This document shows positions 1-8,686 of a DNA stretch of 52,599 bases, in pieces. Position numbers and translations under genes: made by a program. The stretch spans positions 1-52,599 of the forward strand of contig CAMEWS010000007.1 of assembly GCA_945946765.1 (NCBI GenBank), written 5' to 3'. The stretch is from an uncultured Clostridia bacterium. GTDB lineage: Bacteria > Cyanobacteriota > Vampirovibrionia > Gastranaerophilales > Gastranaerophilaceae. Within the stretch, counting starts at the first letter, position 1, and every line of letters starts with the position of its first letter. The notes under the pieces were generated by a model. It was not told where the DNA came from, ran no database searches, and saw only the letters and a list, made by a program, of their open reading frames with translations.

Positions 1-61
1 ACAAATTCAATTGCCTAAAGAGGTTTTTTATGTTTCAATAGACTTGATTGGAGGTTTTTAA

Positions 62-529
62 ATGGAGAGAACATTTGTTGCAATTAAACCTGACGGAGTT
101 AAAAGAGGTTTAATCGGAAACATTATCAGAAGAATTGAGCATAAAGGATACAAAATTGTTGCATTAAAAATGCTTCAACCTACTCTTGAGATAGCCGAAC
201 AACACTATGCGGAACACAAAGGTAAACCTTTTTACCAAAGTTTAATTGACTACATTACTTCAGGCCCGATTGTTGCAATCGTTGTTGAAGGTAAAAATGT
301 TATAGAAGGCATGCGCCACATGATGGGTTCAACAGTCCCTAATGATGCTCAAGTTGGTACTATCAGAGCAGATTTTTCACAAACCAAAGAATTTAACACA
401 ATTCACGGGTCTGATTCACCTGCCAGCGCAGAAAGAGAAATAGCCATCTATTTCAAACCCGAAGAATTTTGCGAAAATTGGAAAACAATGATGGAATACG
501 TTTGGGAAAGCATGCCCTCAGGAAATTAA
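62..529 (+). CDS. ndk: Nucleoside diphosphate kinase
   Basis: Transfers the terminal phosphate of ATP to nucleoside diphosphates through a phosphohistidine, balancing NTP and dNTP pools in the cytosol. The 155-residue protein is close to the usual length. It opens with RTFVAIKPDGVKRGLIG (the KPDGV nucleotide-site motif), has RHMMGSTVPNDA in the middle, and ends its core with the active-site histidine in NTIHGSDSPASAEREI. A GGAGG Shine-Dalgarno at 50-54 sits 7 bases before the ATG, which fixes the start. tgt begins 8 bases after the stop codon, so the two are probably co-transcribed. Identification is secure. Confidence 0.97.
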   Translation: MERTFVAIKPDGVKRGLIGNIIRRIEHKGYKIVALKMLQPTLEIAEQHYAEHKGKPFYQSLIDYITSGPIVAIVVEGKNVIEGMRHMMGSTVPNDAQVGTIRADFSQTKEFNTIHGSDSPASAEREIAIYFKPEEFCENWKTMMEYVWESMPSGN

Positions 530-537
530 AATAAACA

Positions 538-1662
538 ATGAAATCGGACTATTTTTCATACGAATTATTAAATGAAGATAAAAAGACCGGAGCACGTGCC
601 GGTCTTTTGCATACCCCTCATGGCGATATTGAAACTCCTATCTTTATGCCTGTGGGTACAAATTCTGCCGTAAAAATGCTGACGGGACATCATCTTAAAG
701 AAACAGGTGCACAAATTATACTGGGAAATTCTTATCATCTTTCTTTAAGACCCGGAAACAAACTTATTAAAGACTTTGGCGGTCTTCACAAATGGATGAA
801 CTGGGATAAACCGATTCTAACTGACTCAGGCGGTTTTCAGGTGTTCAGCCTTGCGGATATGAGAAATATTACCGAAGACGGCGTTAAATTTAAAGATACG
901 AAAACTGGAACGTCATATTTTATCAACCCTGAAATTTCTATGGAAATTCAACAAGATTTGGGGGCTGATATTGCCATGGCGTTTGATGAATGTGCTCCTT
1001 ATCCTTGTACTTATGAAGAAGCAAAAACCGCTATGGAACGCACTCATCGCTGGTTGGAAAGATGTTTTAAAGCCCATACTCGAGATGACCAAGCACTTTT
1101 CCCTATTGTTCAAGGTGCTTTTTACGATGACTTAAGACAAGAAAGCGCAAGAGTAATTTCATCCTTTGATGCTGTGGGTTATGCCATTGGCGGTGTTAGT
1201 GTAGGAGAACCTACCGACATAAAAAATCATTTTGTGAAGCTTACTGCACCTTTATTACCACGATTAAAACCACGTTATCTTATGGGTGTAGGCACTCCCG
1301 AAGACCTTCTTGACGGAATTTTACGAGGGGTCGACATGTTTGATTGCGTACTGCCTACAAGAAATGCCCGTCATGGTTCATTCTTTACATCGGAAGGCAG
1401 AAAAATTATAAAAAATAAAGAGTTTGAGCGTGATGCATCACCTTTGGATTCGGGTTGCAATTGTTACACCTGCCAAAATCATACAAAAGCTTATGTAAGA
1501 CATCTTTTTAGAGTTGGAGAAGCAACAGCGGCAATACTTTTAAGTATTCACAATATTCAATTTTTAATTAATCTTGTAAAAGAAGCCCGAAAAGCAATTC
1601 TTGAAGACAGGTATGCAGAATTTTATTCGGAAAGAATGGGCAAACTTTTTAAAGATTCATAG
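538..1662 (+). CDS. tgt: tRNA-guanine transglycosylase
   Basis: Exchanges guanine-34 for the queuosine precursor preQ1 in the anticodons of Asp, Asn, His and Tyr tRNAs. The 374-residue length is normal for bacterial Tgt. Visible signatures are DSGGFQVFSL (substrate-base pocket), AFDECAPYP, YAIGGVSVGEP, and the catalytic-aspartate segment MFDCVLPTRNARHG. The C-terminal zinc site is CNCYTCQNH followed by a histidine in SIHN. It follows ndk closely. The next gene converges and ends only 15 bases away, leaving no room for a conventional terminator between them. No other queuosine gene lies in the window. Confidence 0.97.
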   Translation: MKSDYFSYELLNEDKKTGARAGLLHTPHGDIETPIFMPVGTNSAVKMLTGHHLKETGAQIILGNSYHLSLRPGNKLIKDFGGLHKWMNWDKPILTDSGGFQVFSLADMRNITEDGVKFKDTKTGTSYFINPEISMEIQQDLGADIAMAFDECAPYPCTYEEAKTAMERTHRWLERCFKAHTRDDQALFPIVQGAFYDDLRQESARVISSFDAVGYAIGGVSVGEPTDIKNHFVKLTAPLLPRLKPRYLMGVGTPEDLLDGILRGVDMFDCVLPTRNARHGSFFTSEGRKIIKNKEFERDASPLDSGCNCYTCQNHTKAYVRHLFRVGEATAAILLSIHNIQFLINLVKEARKAILEDRYAEFYSERMGKLFKDS

Positions 1663-1677
1663 AATTTGATAAAACTT

Positions 1678-3216
1678 CTAATTCCAATATCTCCAGCCTT
1701 GCAAGTAATAATCCAATATAGCAGGTTTGTCCATTGTGGAATATTTTATATCGTTGCGTTGTATATCTTTTTCTATTACAAAAGCTTTTTTAAATGTATT
1801 TGAGTCAAGATATTTTGTATGAACCATCAAATTGAATTTGTTCAAATCATAATTTATTTTGGTAGCAAGCATAAATCCCCAATCACCAAAGGACGGCACA
1901 TAAACATGATAGGGCGAAATATACTTATATCCTGCAGCCTTCAGGGTTTCTTTTACACACCAATATGCCTCCGAGGAAAAATAAGGGCTTGTTGCTTGAG
2001 TGACAAGTAAACCTTCTTTTGACAATTTTTTACTCGCAAGCTTGTAAAATTCACGACTGTATAATCTTGCAAGAGAAGAATTATTTGGGTCGGGCAAATC
2101 AATAATTATTACATCAAAATATTGGTTTGAGTTTTCTATATATTTAAAAGCATCTTCATTTATTATTTCAACTTTGGGGTCAAAAAAGCTTTTTTGGTTC
2201 AATTCTTTGACAATTCTGTTGTTCTTGGCAAGGTCTGTCATATCTTTGTCCAAATCAACAACAGTAATATTTTTTACATCTTTGTATTTTAAAATTTCTC
2301 TTGCTGCAAGTCCGTCACCGCCGCCCAGTACAAGAATATTTTCTCTGTGTTTTGCAAGCGATAAAGGTACATGCACCAATAGCTCGTGATACCTGTGTTC
2401 ATCAACTGAAGAAAATTGAACGTTTCCGTCTATAAATAAGCGGATATCTTCTTTATTCTTTGTCATGACAAGCTTTTGATACTTTGTTTGTTGAGAAAAA
2501 ATTACTCTGTCATCAAAAATATTGTTTTCCCAATATTTCATAAGACCTTTAGAGCATATAAAAGTACCTGTTAACAACAACAAAACAAGAATTGATGATA
2601 TTTTGAGTTTTGCTTTTCTTTTAAATGTGATTTTGTCTTTAAACCAATAAAAATTTATTATGCCGACAATCAGGTTTAAAAGTCCTGCAAAAACAGAACT
2701 TTCAAATATTCCCATTAGAGGCAGGAGTAAAAAAGGAAATGCAAGAGTTGCGATAAAAGCTCCTAAATAATCCAACGATAGTACATTTGAAATATTATTT
2801 CTTAAATCGTAATATTTTTCCATAATTCTTGTTAAAAGGGGAATTTCAAGTCCGATAAGCCCGCCTATCATCATTATTAAAACAAACATTACGGGATAAT
2901 ACACCGGCTCGCACATATAAGAAAAATATAAAATCGGCACACATAAACCGCCGACAACGGCAAGCACAATTTCGATAAAAATAAACGTGTATATCAGGTT
3001 TTCTTTTATCACTCTGGAAACTAATGTGCCTAACCCCATTGCTGTCATAGTAAGACCTATAACAAGAGAAAACTGTTTTATACTATCTCCGAGAAAATAA
3101 GAAGAAACGCTGCCGATTAATAATTCATAAATTATTGTGCAAAAACCGACAACAAAAACCGACAACAAAAGAATCACAGACTCTTTTGAAGATAGAATTT
3201 TTTTCTTATTTTCCAC
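1678..3216 (-). CDS. Membrane-anchored spermidine-synthase-like protein
   Basis: 512 residues in two parts. Residues about 1-220 are hydrophobic with roughly seven membrane spans. Residues about 225-490 form a polyamine aminopropyltransferase / class I methyltransferase fold. The catalytic part shows FIDGNVQFSSVDEHRYHE (the DGxxQ-to-HExxxH region), the nucleotide loop VLGGGDGLA, VVDLD, NEDAF and IIDLPDPNN, in the place of the catalytic aspartate loop of SpeE. Family knowledge suggests aminopropyl transfer from decarboxylated S-adenosylmethionine, but no speD is present here and the true substrate is unknown. Translation starts at GTG with AGAGGA upstream, overlapping the preceding gene by 11 bases. 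It is the last gene of the pspA-type operon. Confidence 0.88.
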   Translation of the reverse strand: MENKKKILSSKESVILLLSVFVVGFCTIIYELLIGSVSSYFLGDSIKQFSLVIGLTMTAMGLGTLVSRVIKENLIYTFIFIEIVLAVVGGLCVPILYFSYMCEPVYYPVMFVLIMMIGGLIGLEIPLLTRIMEKYYDLRNNISNVLSLDYLGAFIATLAFPFLLLPLMGIFESSVFAGLLNLIVGIINFYWFKDKITFKRKAKLKISSILVLLLLTGTFICSKGLMKYWENNIFDDRVIFSQQTKYQKLVMTKNKEDIRLFIDGNVQFSSVDEHRYHELLVHVPLSLAKHRENILVLGGGDGLAAREILKYKDVKNITVVDLDKDMTDLAKNNRIVKELNQKSFFDPKVEIINEDAFKYIENSNQYFDVIIIDLPDPNNSSLARLYSREFYKLASKKLSKEGLLVTQATSPYFSSEAYWCVKETLKAAGYKYISPYHVYVPSFGDWGFMLATKINYDLNKFNLMVHTKYLDSNTFKKAFVIEKDIQRNDIKYSTMDKPAILDYYLQGWRYWN

Positions 3217-3454
3217 CGCTCAATCCTCTTTGCGACATTCTGTTTCCGCCAACACTGTTTTCTCTTACGGAAGAAGAATAACTTTCATCATAGTTTCTTA
3301 CATACCAATGAGAATGATAATGTGTTCCGTGATAACCTTTGTATCCGGGGTAGCCGTAGCCTTTTTGTGCAAGAGTGTCGCAGTATTGAAAAAGAACAAA
3401 CAATACAAAAACAAGACAAGCATATATTAAAATTTCATAATTTCTGTTAGTCAT
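3206..3454 (-). CDS. Small Tyr/Gly/His-rich single-span membrane protein of the PspA operon
   Basis: 82 residues from the ATG at 3454, which overlaps the upstream stop codon in an ATGACTAA arrangement and has GGAAGAG upstream. A longer frame from 3478 is possible but lacks a ribosome site. One membrane helix (YACLVFVLFVLFQYC) is followed by a low-complexity tail, KGYGYPGYKGYHGTHYHSHW, ending in SVRENSVGGNRMSQRGLSGGK-type Ser/Arg/Gly sequence. Small proteins of this character occur beside membrane spermidine synthases, DUF350 and PspA genes in other bacteria, but I cannot name a family with certainty. It overlaps genes on both sides, so its translation is probably coupled. The role is unknown. 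Confidence 0.75.
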   Translation of the reverse strand: MTNRNYEILIYACLVFVLFVLFQYCDTLAQKGYGYPGYKGYHGTHYHSHWYVRNYDESYSSSVRENSVGGNRMSQRGLSGGK

Positions 3455-4052
3455 CAGACATCTCTTCCAATTTTTCATTAATTATTGCAGCTTTTTCGTT
3501 TACCCATTGAACGTTAAGCATATAAAATATAATCATTACAAGCAACAGTAACAACGAGCCAAACATATAAAAAGGGACGTAGCTTTTTTTTATTTCTTTA
3601 ATACTTATGGATATGTTGTTAATATTTCCCTCATCCGTACTGAATTGTAACTGATAAGTTCCCTTGTCTTTAAAGGTTAAATAAGCGGACAAATCTCTGT
3701 CGGATTCTGACCAATAACCTTCAGAGTCATAACCTTCTTCATGCCAAAAATCTTTACCGAGTTCATAAAGAGTTTCCCCGTCTTCATCCTGTACTTCGGT
3801 AGTGAGGTATGAACTTGACATATTCCCGTAAAAATGAGCCTTAATTTTAAATATTTTGTTTTTTTTATCTACAACAATCGGACCGAAGGTTGTATTCTCG
3901 TTTAAATAGTTTGGTTCGTACGTGTGTATTGCTTTATCACCGCACAAGCTCATTGCATTACCAAAAAAGATAATTGCAGCTATTGCACAAATCAAAAGAA
4001 GGTTGTTATAAAAAATTTTATCTTTATGTTTCTGTTTAGGTCTGATTAACAT
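3447..4052 (-). CDS. Two-helix membrane protein with extracytoplasmic beta-type domain
   Basis: 201 residues from the ATG at 4052. That ATG has AGGGG six bases upstream; a TTG at 4058 would leave no room for it. A short basic N-terminus leads into one membrane helix (LLLICAIAAIIFFGNAM). About 110 polar residues with alternating hydrophobic strands follow (KIFKIKAHFYGNMSSSYLTTE; LSAYLTFKDKGTYQLQFSTDEG), then a second helix (MFGSLLLLLVMIIFYML) and a short cytosolic tail. The topology suggests a beta-sandwich sensor held outside the membrane. I do not recognise the family. It lies between the DUF350 protein and the Tyr/Gly/His-rich protein in the operon. Confidence 0.8.
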   Translation of the reverse strand: MLIRPKQKHKDKIFYNNLLLICAIAAIIFFGNAMSLCGDKAIHTYEPNYLNENTTFGPIVVDKKNKIFKIKAHFYGNMSSSYLTTEVQDEDGETLYELGKDFWHEEGYDSEGYWSESDRDLSAYLTFKDKGTYQLQFSTDEGNINNISISIKEIKKSYVPFYMFGSLLLLLVMIIFYMLNVQWVNEKAAIINEKLEEMSDD

Positions 4053-4061
4053 ACACAACCC

Positions 4062-4934
4062 CTATATTGCTACCGTAAAATCAACCATGAAAAATACCAG
4101 TAAAGCAAAGCATATTATACAGGTAAATTCTATAAGCCCTGCCGCAACGTTGTTTTGTTGGATTTCTTTATTAATATTTATTGCTTTAACAATAAAGTTA
4201 CCCAAAATGTATCTTACAGTCGGCAACATTAAAATGATTGCTGATAAGTCAACAAAATATGTAATCAAACTGTTTTTCCAGCCTTCGACATCTCCCAGTG
4301 TCGCTTTCATAAGAATAATACCAATAGCAATTATGTTGCCCGCAAGTGCAATACCTGCAGCATAATTGTCTTCTTCCAATTCTTTATGTATGGAATAAGG
4401 CGTAATAAAGTCGTAAATTCTTAAAAAGATGAACATAAAACATACGCTTAAAAAATAATAAAATACGGAGGATAATATACCGCCAATTTCCCCGTTAACA
4501 CAAGCCGCTATAATTAAGCCGTGCGCAACATAAAAGCCGAAGTATACAGCCGCAGTTCCAATGTTTTTATCCTGTAAAAGTTCTTTGGAATTATCGAAAC
4601 GATTAAGCATTATTTTACGGGTAATAAATCCCGAAAGTGTCATAAGAACAATACCTGCTAACGCATAGGCAATGTACATAACCAAATCTGCTTTAAAAGA
4701 TTTTGCGGTTGGACCGACAAATGCACCAACCAAAATTGCAACAATCCCAAACATATAACCGCAAAAAGCAAGAGTTGCGGTATGGTTAGATGCTTTTACC
4801 TGTGCTTCGGGTTTAAAAATTGCAAATTTATCAAACATATATTTTGATAAATAAAGCATTATGCAAGATATCATCAGATAAATAATACTTGATACAACAG
4901 GATTATTAACTATGCTTGAAATATTAATATTCAT
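4062..4934 (-). CDS. Duplicated DUF350 integral membrane protein
   Basis: 290 residues, about eight membrane helices. The protein looks like two DUF350 units in tandem: loops such as FKPEAQVKASNHTATLAFCG and HKELEEDNYAAGIALAGN are related, as are KELLQDKNIGTAAVYFGFYV and NKEIQQNNVAAGLIEFTCII. The usual E. coli relative YjfL has one unit of about 130 residues. DUF350 proteins are found with PspA paralogs and with enzymes that make or ligate polyamines; their biochemical function is not established. AAAGG precedes the ATG by nine bases. It follows the DUF4178-like gene by five bases, so the two are surely co-transcribed. Confidence 0.87.
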   Translation of the reverse strand: MNINISSIVNNPVVSSIIYLMISCIMLYLSKYMFDKFAIFKPEAQVKASNHTATLAFCGYMFGIVAILVGAFVGPTAKSFKADLVMYIAYALAGIVLMTLSGFITRKIMLNRFDNSKELLQDKNIGTAAVYFGFYVAHGLIIAACVNGEIGGILSSVFYYFLSVCFMFIFLRIYDFITPYSIHKELEEDNYAAGIALAGNIIAIGIILMKATLGDVEGWKNSLITYFVDLSAIILMLPTVRYILGNFIVKAININKEIQQNNVAAGLIEFTCIICFALLVFFMVDFTVAI

Positions 4935-4939
4935 AAAAT

Positions 4940-5608
4940 TTAACCTTTGTTTCTTAATACTCTGATTTGTGACGGTCTCATTTTTTGAGAAATAAAGACT
5001 TGATAATCGTTATCTCCCCATTTCTCTACGCTTAAAATTTTATTCCCTTTAATAAAATCCCAATAATAAAGTTTTTCTGCTTTTGTGTCATCACAAAAAC
5101 GGTAATATGTCGCATTCCCTGAATCTGAATAAACGTAACCTTTGCCGGCTCTACCTGATTCGTCATAATCAATTTGTTTTAAAAGTTCGGGAGTGAGTCG
5201 TACTGCCTTAAGATTTGTTTTTTCCAAAACAACACTTACAACAGTTTCATCATCATCTTCCACTTCCACCCAAACTTTATTTTCTGTTCCGTCATCACAT
5301 TCCAGTTCAAACCAGGAAAAATCACCATCCATATAGAAATGTTTTGCCAAAACTTTTAAAGTATAATTTTTAAATTCTCTGCCAACACCACTAAGTTCAA
5401 AGACTCCGCCTTTTTCAAGATTTACAACGTGGAGTGTTTCTTCAGGTACGGAATTTATATTTTCCTTTATTGATTTATTTCTCATAATTATTGCCCAAAC
5501 TACCAGACCGCCGATTATAAGAAATAAAAAATTCATCATCATTGCAGAACCTCCAAACATCACTATTGATATTATTATTAAAAATATAATTGTTAAAGCT
5601 AAATACAT
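4940..5608 (-). CDS. DUF4178-type membrane protein
   Basis: 222 residues. Two adjacent N-terminal membrane helices (residues about 1-45) are followed by a cytosolic, strand-rich domain. That domain has the features of DUF4178: the repeated pattern GVGREFKNYTLKVLAKHFYM, then FSWFELECDDGTENKVWVEVE, and near the end KLYYWDFIKGNKILSVEKWG. Family knowledge links DUF4178 proteins to the same PspA, DUF350 and spermidine-synthase neighbourhoods seen here, without a known activity. An AAGGA site precedes the ATG. The gap to pspA is nine bases. Confidence 0.8.
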   Translation of the reverse strand: MYLALTIIFLIIISIVMFGGSAMMMNFLFLIIGGLVVWAIIMRNKSIKENINSVPEETLHVVNLEKGGVFELSGVGREFKNYTLKVLAKHFYMDGDFSWFELECDDGTENKVWVEVEDDDETVVSVVLEKTNLKAVRLTPELLKQIDYDESGRAGKGYVYSDSGNATYYRFCDDTKAEKLYYWDFIKGNKILSVEKWGDNDYQVFISQKMRPSQIRVLRNKG

Positions 5609-5617
5609 AATTTATCC

Positions 5618-6400
5618 TTAGTTGTCCAGTTCATTTTTTTTATCGGCAAGGTTGTCCTCTGTTGGTTCCGTTGATATGGATTCTTGGACAGAAGAATTGT
5701 CGGTAAGCATTTTTGCTTTCAATTCTGCAAGAGCCGCTTGAGTATCCGGTGATGATGTTTCAAGAGCCGCATTAATTTGCTTATCTATATCCGTTTCAAT
5801 AGATTCCATTGAACCGTATGCTTCGGCAAGTGTTTCTTCTTCATTGATTTTATTTTTCATTTCTTCAAGCAATCCTGCTGTGCTGTCAGAACTCATCGAA
5901 ACAAGTTGTTGATTGATTTTTTTAGAAGAAACGGCAACTGTATGACGGGCTTTTAAAGATTTTAATTCGCCTTCCCATTTTTTGATTTCGTTTTTAAGTT
6001 TGGCAATTTTGTTTTCAAATTGACCAATCATCATATTATATTTATCTAACGAGCCTTTTAATTGAGCGGCTGTTGTAAGAGCTTCCTGTTTTTTGTTCAA
6101 AGCTTCACCCGCTAATCTGTCGGCTTCGGCAGAATCCAATGTCCCTGATTGTGCAGCTTTTAAAAGTGCCATTGCTTTATTTTCATAGTCTTGCGCAATT
6201 TGTTTTTGTTCTTCAAGTTCACGTTTTGTAGAAATTGCAATAGCCTTTACTTCGGCAAGTCCTTTTAAGCTGTTATCAAAATCGGTTTTTAAATCTCTTA
6301 TGCCTTGCTCCGCCAATTTAATCGGGTCTTCAAATTTAGATACGATAAAATGCAAAGAAGACTGTATAACTTTAAATAATCTTTCTAACAAGCTTGCCAT
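5618..6400 (-). CDS. pspA: PspA/IM30 (Vipp1) family membrane-stress protein
   Basis: 260 residues, almost entirely coiled coil. The family hallmark is the N-terminal amphipathic helix plus following turn, here MASLLERLFKVIQSSLHF then the SKFEDP segment, which matches the AEDP-type turn of PspA/Vipp1. Long helices follow (KRELEEQKQIAQDYENKAMA; KIAKLKNEIKKWEGELKSLK), and then an acidic disordered tail after about residue 215. Family members are ESCRT-III-like and polymerise on stressed membranes to stop proton leakage. The operon partners (DUF4178, DUF350, spermidine-synthase-like) place it in the polyamine-linked PspA group rather than the classical pspF/BC system. A GGAG site precedes the ATG. 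The J-domain gene lies 17 bases upstream. Confidence 0.92.
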   Translation of the reverse strand: MASLLERLFKVIQSSLHFIVSKFEDPIKLAEQGIRDLKTDFDNSLKGLAEVKAIAISTKRELEEQKQIAQDYENKAMALLKAAQSGTLDSAEADRLAGEALNKKQEALTTAAQLKGSLDKYNMMIGQFENKIAKLKNEIKKWEGELKSLKARHTVAVSSKKINQQLVSMSSDSTAGLLEEMKNKINEEETLAEAYGSMESIETDIDKQINAALETSSPDTQAALAELKAKMLTDNSSVQESISTEPTEDNLADKKNELDN

Positions 6401-6417
6401 AACTTAACTCCATTCTG

Positions 6418-6780
6418 TTATTTATTATATTTTTCTTCAAAATAATTATATGCTATATTTAGCTTTTTAACCACTTCTTGAGCGGTTTGCAACTTTTTTT
6501 CATCACCGTAAAATTTATCAGGGTGATATTTTTTTAAAAGCCTTTTATAAGAAGCCTTTATTTCTTCAAAATCGGCACCGTAAGAAACTTCTAAATTTGC
6601 AAAATATTCTTTTTCTTTTTGCGTAACAGGGTCTTCATTTTGAGATGTGATTTCATCCGGCTCCGAGTATGTATTTTCAAAAGAACAACCATTTTCATAA
6701 ATAAAATCGCTTGAACAATTTTGATTTTTACAATTCAAATTGCTTCTGACAATATTTTTAATTCTTTTAAATAAGCTCAA
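6418..6780 (-). CDS. J-domain co-chaperone with PspA-like N-terminal helix
   Basis: 120 residues. The C-terminal half is a J domain with the diagnostic HPD in LLKKYHPDKFYG, preceded by EEIKASYKRL and followed by a helix ending in LNIAYNYFEEKYNK. J domains stimulate the ATPase of DnaK. The N-terminus MSLFKRIKNIVRSNLN resembles the membrane-binding first helix of PspA/Vipp1 proteins (typically MGLF-R---VVRANLN). That would place the co-chaperone on the same membranes as the PspA encoded next. A short linker with four cysteines (NCKNQNC, NGC) separates the two parts. The start is TTG at 6780 with GGA eight bases upstream; no in-frame ATG fits. It is the first gene of the operon. Confidence 0.85.
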   Translation of the reverse strand: MSLFKRIKNIVRSNLNCKNQNCSSDFIYENGCSFENTYSEPDEITSQNEDPVTQKEKEYFANLEVSYGADFEEIKASYKRLLKKYHPDKFYGDEKKLQTAQEVVKKLNIAYNYFEEKYNK

Positions 6781-7018
6781 AATACAATTCCATCTACAAT
6801 AAATCTGTTTTTAATAATATTAAATATTAAGTATATTTTCAAGTTTTTCTTTTAAAAAAGACCGATATATGATAGTATAATTTTAGATTAGTATAAAGAA
6901 TTAATTATTTTTTAATATGAATTAAAAATTCAATAGCACTAATGAAATTCAACCGAATACGCCAAAAGCATATTTGGTTATATGTATATAGTATAAGAGG
7001 TATAGGACAATCGACACA
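6781..7018. promoter_or_regulatory. Divergent promoter region between the PspA operon and rny
   Basis: 238 non-coding bases, very AT-rich, separating the minus-strand seven-gene operon from rny. A perfect TATAAT occurs at 6876-6881 on the plus strand, with no good -35 box at the right distance. Further TATAAG/TATAGT-like strings lie at about 6985-7005, nearer the rny start. Nothing here looks like an open reading frame or a stable RNA. Assigning a specific promoter would be a guess. Confidence 0.4.
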
Positions 7019-8539
7019 ATGACTTTATTAACTGCACTTTTGACAATTGCCCTGATTATCGCTATTGGCGTGGCTGTTGTGTTGTGGCAAAAGAAAAAAA
7101 CTGTGCAAGCACTTTATGAAACAATTTCCAAAGAAACTAAAGACAAAGAAGCTCTCTTTAAAAAAGAAGCAATGATACAGGCTAAAGAAGCCTTACACGC
7201 TGAAAGAGAAAAATTTGATGACGAAGTAAGAGAACGTCGTCAAGATTTACAAAGAGCTGAAGACAAACTTCTTAAAAAAGAAGATATGCTCGAAGATAAA
7301 ATACAAGAAGCTACTGACAAAGAAGCTGCCGCTCAAAGAAAAATGGACGAACTTCTTGAAAAAGAAGATTACCTTGCTGATATTATTGCAAAACAAATTG
7401 CTGAAACTGAAAGAATATCGGGAATGTCCAGAGAAGAAGCAAGACATATGCTTATGGAACAGCTTAAGCAAGACTTGCAACAAGAACAAATGCAGCTTAT
7501 TAAAGAAAACGAAGCAAAAATAAGAGAATCAGCTAAAGAAATGGCGCAAGATATACTCTCGACAACAATGCAAAGATGTGCCATTGATCAGGTAGTGGAA
7601 TCCACTGTCTCCGTAGTAAATCTTCCTTCCGATGAGATGAAAGGTCGTATTATCGGACGTGAAGGCCGGAACATAAGAACGCTTGAAACACTTACGGGTG
7701 TTGATTTAATTATTGATGACACTCCTGAAGCAGTTGTCCTTTCGAGTTTTGACCCTGTCAGACGGGAAATTGCAAAAGTTGCATTGGAAAAACTCATTTC
7801 CGACGGTCGTATCCACCCGGTAAGAATTGAAGAAATGGTGGAAAAAGCTCAGGAAGAAATTGAAGAAAAAATTAAAAAAGAAGGCGAAAATGCAGCCGTT
7901 GATATGGGTGTATTAAACCTGCATAAAGAGTTAATCAAAACATTAGGACGTTTATATTACAGAACAAGTTATGGTCAAAATGTTTTGAAACACTCATTGG
8001 AAGTTGGACACATTGCTGGAATGCTTGCTGCAGAACTTGGAGCAAATGTTCAGGTGGCAAAACGTGCCGGACTTTTACACGACATAGGTAAAGCTGTAGA
8101 CCAAACTCAAGACGGTACACACATTGAGCTTGGTGTAGAGTTAGCCCGCCGTTACGGCGAAAAAGAAGACATCGTACACGCTATAGAGGCGCACCACGAT
8201 GACGTTACAGCAAATACGATTGAAGCAGTTTTGGTAAAACTTGCGGATGCTATATCAGCCGGACGTCCCGGTTCAAGACGTGACACTCTTGAAATTTACA
8301 TCAAAAGACTTAAAAAGATTGAAGAAATCGCTTCAAGTTATGAAGGAATCAAACAGTCTTTTGCAGTACAAGCCGGACGTGAGGTTAGAATTATTGTTCA
8401 ACCTGACATGTTCGATGATTTAGCAAGCGCAAAGTTAGCCCGCGACATTGCGAAGCGTATTGAAGAAGAACTCGACTATCCCGGTCAAATCAGAGTCACT
8501 GTAGTACGCGAAATCAGGACTACCGAACTGGCAAAATAG
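7019..8539 (+). CDS. rny: Ribonuclease Y
   Basis: Membrane-tethered endoribonuclease that starts mRNA decay and processing. The 506 residues show the full family order. An N-terminal membrane helix ([20 protein letters not shown]) is followed by a long charged coiled coil to about residue 195. A KH RNA-binding domain follows with [15 protein letters not shown] and [19 protein letters not shown]. The HD domain has [10 protein letters not shown], the metal-binding LLHDIGK and AIEAHHDD, and a C-terminal tail ends the protein. Length matches the Bacillus enzyme (about 520). The YmdB family protein that interacts with RNase Y in Bacillus is the next gene. Confidence 0.97.
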   Translation: MTLLTALLTIALIIAIGVAVVLWQKKKTVQALYETISKETKDKEALFKKEAMIQAKEALHAEREKFDDEVRERRQDLQRAEDKLLKKEDMLEDKIQEATDKEAAAQRKMDELLEKEDYLADIIAKQIAETERISGMSREEARHMLMEQLKQDLQQEQMQLIKENEAKIRESAKEMAQDILSTTMQRCAIDQVVESTVSVVNLPSDEMKGRIIGREGRNIRTLETLTGVDLIIDDTPEAVVLSSFDPVRREIAKVALEKLISDGRIHPVRIEEMVEKAQEEIEEKIKKEGENAAVDMGVLNLHKELIKTLGRLYYRTSYGQNVLKHSLEVGHIAGMLAAELGANVQVAKRAGLLHDIGKAVDQTQDGTHIELGVELARRYGEKEDIVHAIEAHHDDVTANTIEAVLVKLADAISAGRPGSRRDTLEIYIKRLKKIEEIASSYEGIKQSFAVQAGREVRIIVQPDMFDDLASAKLARDIAKRIEEELDYPGQIRVTVVREIRTTELAK

Positions 8540-8686
8540 CGAATTTCCAAATGAAAAACAAACGCAAGTGTGTTAACTCAAAAATTTTGACTGTAACAAA
8601 CCTGCGACAGCATAGTAAGTTAAAGTCAAAACAAGGAAATTCAAAAGCGGATTTCAACTCGATTTGACCTGTATACGCAGGCAAAT

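Noticed and set aside
3137-3430. 97-codon plus-strand frame
   Set aside because: Antisense to the tightly overlapping small-protein and synthase genes of the PspA operon.
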